From NCBI GenBank assembly GCA_037138335.1, contig JBAXIO010000001.1:248001-312000 (forward strand): a DNA stretch of 64,000 nucleotides, in the 5' to 3' direction. Position numbers and translations under genes: made by a program. Numbering within the stretch: position 1 is the first letter of the stretch; every line of letters begins with the position of its first letter. Of the stretch, positions 60,547 to 64,000 are shown piece by piece. This stretch comes from CAIRDP01 sp037138335. Its GTDB lineage: Bacteria; Bacteroidota; Bacteroidia; Bacteroidales; FEN-979. The notes under the pieces were generated by a model. That model had not been told where the DNA came from. It made no database searches and worked only from the letters and a program-made list of their open reading frames with translations.

Positions 60547-62964
60547 ATGATAAAAAACGAAGGCATTAACCGTTGTTTCCATTGTGGTGAAGACTGTGGC
60601 TCAAGTATCATATTGTATGATGAGAAACCATTCTGTTGTTCCGGATGCCAAACAGTTTATGAGATCCTCAGCGGGAGCAATTCCTCTGAATATTACAAAC
60701 TTTCAGACCATCCCGGGATGAAAACTGCTGCCCGGGAGCTGGGGAAGCGGTATGATTTTCTTGATAACGAAGAGATAAAGCAGGAGATCCTTGATTTTTC
60801 CGATAACGGGGTTTCCCGTGTTAAATTTTTCATACCCTCCATACATTGCAGCTCATGCATCTGGCTTCTTGAGAACCTTCACAGGCTTAATAAAGGGATA
60901 ATGAATTCCACAGTCCACTTTACAAAGAAAGAAGCTGTGTTCACATTCCGCGATTCCGAAATCAGCCTCAGGGGACTGGTTGAGCTGCTTGCTTCAGTTA
61001 ATTACGCACCCTATATTTCCCTCGAATCTGTTGATAAGTCGTCGAAGAAAAAGATAAACAAGGATGTATACTACCGCCTTGGTGTAGCCGGGTTCTGTTT
61101 TGGCAACATCATGCTGTTCAGTTTCCCTTCATATTTGGCCATTGATGATACTGTTGAACAGTTCATAAGGCAGAATTTCGGGATACTTAACATCCTTTTA
61201 GGCATACCCGTAGCATTTTATTCAGGATCGGGATTCTTCATTTCGGCATATAAGGGATTAAAAAAACGCTTTATCAGTATTGACCTCCCGATAGCAATAG
61301 GGATACTTGCCTTGTTTTTTCGCTCGGTTTATGAAATACTGTCGGGGACCGGTCCCGGTTTCATGGATTCGCTTGCGGGCCTGCTGTTTTTCCTGTTGAT
61401 CGGGAAATGGTACCAGGGGCTTACATACCAGGCTCTCTCATTTGAAAGGGATTACCGGTCTTACTTCCCTGTTGCCGTCACGTTAATTTCGGAGAAAGGG
61501 GAGGAGAGCATCCTCCCTCTGAAGCATCTCAAAACTGGGATGAGGATACTGGTGAGGAACAATGAGCTTATTCCGGCCGATGCCATACTTGTGAAGGGGG
61601 AAGGATCTATCGACTACAGCTTCGTGAGCGGGGAGTCAGACCCTGTTAAAAAAACTGAAGGGCAAAGGATATTTGCCGGGGGGAAGCAGGCGGGCCCGGC
61701 CATTGAGCTGATCATTGAAAAGGAAGTCACCCAGAGCAAGCTTACCGAGTTATGGAACCAAAAACCCGGCCACGAGGAAAGGCAGAATAACTGGGAATCC
61801 CTGATGGATGTGATCAGCCGGTACTTCACTGCTGTTGTCCTGATCCTGGCCCTGGTGACTGGTGTGACCTGGTGGTTTATCGATCCTTCCAGGGCTGCAC
61901 TTGTGGTTACAGCAATACTCATTGTCGCATGCCCCTGTGCACTGGCGATGACCCTCCCGTTTTCTTTCGGGGGGGCAATGAGGGTTTTTGGTAGAAACGG
62001 ATTCTATGTCAAACGCAGTTCAGTGGTAGAGGCTCTATCACGGGTCAACACTGTAGTCCTGGATAAAACCGGAACCCTAACAAAATCAAATGATTTTGAT
62101 GCAAACCTGGATCACCTACTGCTTCCTGAGGCTTCTTTCAACCTGTTGAGGTCCCTTGTGCGGCATTCGACCCACCCGATGAGTGTGGCGGTTTATCAGG
62201 CCCTGCCCAATGCACCTGCACTTCATGTGAATGGGTTTACCGAGCATATTTCAAAAGGTGTTGAAGGAACCGTCGGGGCCCATCATGTGAAGCTGGGCTC
62301 AGGGGAATTTGTCCTTGGAGGGCTGCCGGAAGCGACACCCGCAGGCAGCCTGTTTGTATCAGTTGACGGATCGCCATCGGGATACATCATCCTGAAGCAT
62401 AAATACCGTGACGGCATGCGGGATGTGCTTTCATCAATGGGTAAAAAATATGAGCTTCACCTTCTGTCGGGCGATAATGATGCAGAACTTCCTGCATTGC
62501 TTGAATTCTTCCCCTCGGCAGGACATATGAACTTTAACCAGACCCCTGTTGATAAACTCAATTACATACGAAAACTCAGGGAAGAAGGAAAGAAAGTAAT
62601 GATGATAGGCGATGGATTAAATGATGCAGGTGCTTTATATGAAAGTGATTGCGGGATCTCCATAGCCGATGATGTATACCATTTTTCACCTTCCTGTGAT
62701 GCAATTCTCGAAGCGAGGCAATTCAGGAAGCTTTCAACCTTTCTTATATTCAGCAAGCTCAGCCGCAGGATCGTTATAATGAGCATGTTATTTTCCTTCT
62801 CTTACAACATTGTCGGATTGAGTTTTGCAATAAGCGGAAACCTAACACCAATTGTTTCTGCTATACTAATGCCGCTGAGCTCAGTCTCTGTCATAACGCT
62901 CATAACAGTAGCAACTTACTTCGCTTCTGTTAAAACAAAACTGAACAAAATCTATCCAGTCTGA
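60547..62964 (+). CDS. ccoI: Heavy-metal (copper) P1B-type ATPase, CcoI/FixI type
   Basis: 805 residues from ATG at 60547. The N terminus has the CcoI-type zinc-finger-like CFHCGEDC and CCSGC, then a degenerate HMA domain with HCSSCIWLLE. Transmembrane helices surround the metal-site motif CPCALAM near 460. The phosphorylation loop DKTGTLTKSN, the TGD-equivalent region and GDGLNDAGAL are intact. CcoI exports or delivers copper for cbb3 oxidase assembly. ccoS and ccoN follow directly, which supports the assignment. Confidence 0.92.
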   Translation: MIKNEGINRCFHCGEDCGSSIILYDEKPFCCSGCQTVYEILSGSNSSEYYKLSDHPGMKTAARELGKRYDFLDNEEIKQEILDFSDNGVSRVKFFIPSIHCSSCIWLLENLHRLNKGIMNSTVHFTKKEAVFTFRDSEISLRGLVELLASVNYAPYISLESVDKSSKKKINKDVYYRLGVAGFCFGNIMLFSFPSYLAIDDTVEQFIRQNFGILNILLGIPVAFYSGSGFFISAYKGLKKRFISIDLPIAIGILALFFRSVYEILSGTGPGFMDSLAGLLFFLLIGKWYQGLTYQALSFERDYRSYFPVAVTLISEKGEESILPLKHLKTGMRILVRNNELIPADAILVKGEGSIDYSFVSGESDPVKKTEGQRIFAGGKQAGPAIELIIEKEVTQSKLTELWNQKPGHEERQNNWESLMDVISRYFTAVVLILALVTGVTWWFIDPSRAALVVTAILIVACPCALAMTLPFSFGGAMRVFGRNGFYVKRSSVVEALSRVNTVVLDKTGTLTKSNDFDANLDHLLLPEASFNLLRSLVRHSTHPMSVAVYQALPNAPALHVNGFTEHISKGVEGTVGAHHVKLGSGEFVLGGLPEATPAGSLFVSVDGSPSGYIILKHKYRDGMRDVLSSMGKKYELHLLSGDNDAELPALLEFFPSAGHMNFNQTPVDKLNYIRKLREEGKKVMMIGDGLNDAGALYESDCGISIADDVYHFSPSCDAILEARQFRKLSTFLIFSKLSRRIVIMSMLFSFSYNIVGLSFAISGNLTPIVSAILMPLSSVSVITLITVATYFASVKTKLNKIYPV

Positions 62965-63059
62965 ATATAAATTACTGTCTTTTTGAGTATTTCAGTATTC
63001 TAATCTTGGAATTCTTATTTCTATCTTCTTATTTTTGCTTTATCCCTTAAAATGCAGAG

Positions 63060-63266
63060 ATGAATGTTATTCTTATCCTGGTTGCTTTCAGCCTTATGGT
63101 TGCCCTTGTCGGGCTGGGTGCATTTTTCTGGTCGGTAAGAAGCGGGCAGTACGATGATCCATACGGCTCATCGGTAAGGATACTTTTCGAAGATGAAAAA
63201 CCCAGAAATGCCGAGGCATCGCCGCCGGTTCAGGGGATTACCGAAAATCCATCAAACCAAAAATAA
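63060..63266 (+). CDS. ccoS: cbb3-type cytochrome oxidase assembly protein CcoS
   Basis: 68 residues. One N-terminal transmembrane helix (about 3-25) is followed by SVRSGQYDDPYGSSVRILFE, the CcoS hallmark of SGQ-(Y/F)-DD and RILF. It helps cofactor insertion into the cbb3 oxidase. It is 3 bp upstream of ccoN. Confidence 0.92.
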   Translation: MNVILILVAFSLMVALVGLGAFFWSVRSGQYDDPYGSSVRILFEDEKPRNAEASPPVQGITENPSNQK

Positions 63267-63269
63267 CAT

Positions 63270-64000
63270 ATGGAAAATCAAACCTTTTACTACGACAACA
63301 AAACTGTTAAGTTGTTCGCCTATGCCACCTTATTCTGGGGGGTCATAGGTATGGTAGTCGGCCTGTTACTGGCTTTACAGTTTATCTGGCCCCAGCTGAC
63401 CTTCGGGATCCCTTACACGACCTTCGGAAGGATCCGGCCCATTCACACCAATGCGGTGATCTTTGCCTTTGTCGGCAACGGTATGTTTACCGGAGTTTAT
63501 TATTCCCTGCAACGTCTTTGTAAAGCAAGGATGTTCAGTGACATTTTGAGTAAAATTAACTTCTGGGGCTGGCAGCTTATAATAGTGGCTGCCGCTTTGA
63601 CATTCGCTTTCGGGTTTACCACCGGCAAGGAGTATGCCGAACTTGAATGGCCCATCGACATCCTGGTTGCAGTGATCTGGATTGTTTTTGGCTGGAATAT
63701 GATAGGGACTATCATCAAGCGCCGCACAAGGCATATTTATGTCGCCATCTGGTTTTACCTGGCCACCTTTGTGACAGTAGCCGTTTTGCATGTTGCAAAC
63801 AGCATTGAGATCCCCATTACCCTTTTTAAATCATACATTGTATACGCAGGTGTACAGGACGCCCTTGTACAATGGTGGTACGGCCACAATGCAGTGGCAT
63901 TTTTCCTCACGACCCCTTTCCTTGGGCTTATGTATTATTACCTGCCTAAGGCAGCCAACCGTCCCATATACTCGTACAGGTTATCGATTGTCCATTTCTG
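63270..64000 (+). CDS. ccoN: cbb3 oxidase catalytic subunit CcoN (3' end outside window)
   Basis: At least 243 residues, read from ATG at 63270 to the right edge. I translated it from the plus strand. The family stretch FGRIRPIHTNAVIFAFVGNG includes the first conserved heme-ligand His region, and QWWYGHNAVAFFLTTPFLGL carries the metal-ligand His. At least five hydrophobic helices are seen. It is the catalytic subunit of the high-affinity terminal oxidase, which works at low oxygen. Confidence 0.95.
   Translation, partial: MENQTFYYDNKTVKLFAYATLFWGVIGMVVGLLLALQFIWPQLTFGIPYTTFGRIRPIHTNAVIFAFVGNGMFTGVYYSLQRLCKARMFSDILSKINFWGWQLIIVAAALTFAFGFTTGKEYAELEWPIDILVAVIWIVFGWNMIGTIIKRRTRHIYVAIWFYLATFVTVAVLHVANSIEIPITLFKSYIVYAGVQDALVQWWYGHNAVAFFLTTPFLGLMYYYLPKAANRPIYSYRLSIVHF

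Overview
The window is chromosomal DNA of a member of the Bacteroidota, most likely Bacteroidales or a close relative. The evidence is a protein with a type IX secretion sorting tail, a GG-Bacteroidales type RiPP system, an Ala-rich extended ribosomal protein S16, recurrent TAnnTTTGC promoter elements, and general protein style. Both ends cut through genes: a gas vesicle gene on the left and ccoN on the right. No CRISPR array, insertion sequence or phage was seen.

Region 1 (1-9969, all on the minus strand) is a gas vesicle (gvp) cluster. It starts at gvpA and runs through two GvpC-like helical proteins, a six-CxxCxGxG zinc protein, a small ORF, gvpN, a coiled-coil ORF, gvpJ, an Hsp20-like protein, an ArsA/Get3-like ATPase, a CDC48-like double AAA+ ATPase, a GvpF/L protein fused to a J domain, and a second GvpF/L that leaves the window. 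The cluster is rich in chaperone-type functions. A well-formed sigma-54 promoter lies upstream of gvpA.

Region 2 (10225-18992, minus) is a tightly spaced signalling operon: CheB-CheR-PAS protein, hybrid histidine kinase, REC-PAS histidine kinase, and an NtrC-type sigma-54 activator. The activator is immediately upstream of gvpA and is its likely regulator. A tRNA-Pro(TGG) and a strong terminator follow.

Region 3 (19494-21407) holds three exported proteins: LTXXQ/Spy-like, YceI and FISUMP-domain.

Region 4 (21438-33741) is a RiPP system. An NtrC-type regulator and a membrane kinase (plus) converge on a minus-strand operon of precursor peptide, radical SAM/SPASM maturase, pseudo-radical-SAM protein, FtsX/MacB-type permease, C39 peptidase-ABC exporter and LolD-type ATPase. 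The precursor operon has a perfect-consensus sigma-54 promoter. Beyond it lie three 17-bp palindromes spaced exactly 21 bp apart. The same architecture, with an identical 54-bp offset from promoter to first box, precedes a divergent membrane coiled-coil gene (21438-22322), so that gene probably belongs to the regulon. This is the strongest candidate for a little-described system here.

Region 5 (33814-50376) is mostly housekeeping: a BatA-like protein, gdhA, a YwqK-like lipoprotein, MarC, a class I amidotransferase-like lipoprotein, a tRNA m6A methyltransferase, rimM, rpsP, an exported rubrerythrin, a DUF2231 protein, dnaE, trxA, a DUF58 protein and valS.

Region 6 (50366-56769, minus) is a heterodisulfide-reductase/Qmo-like electron-transfer operon, with a DUF4159 protein and rsmE upstream.

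Region 7 (56794-64000) has a very large T9SS-secreted BNR/PKD protein, then divergently a CcoI-type copper P-type ATPase, ccoS and the start of ccoN (cbb3 oxidase). The cbb3 oxidase suggests microaerobic respiration, which fits with buoyancy control.
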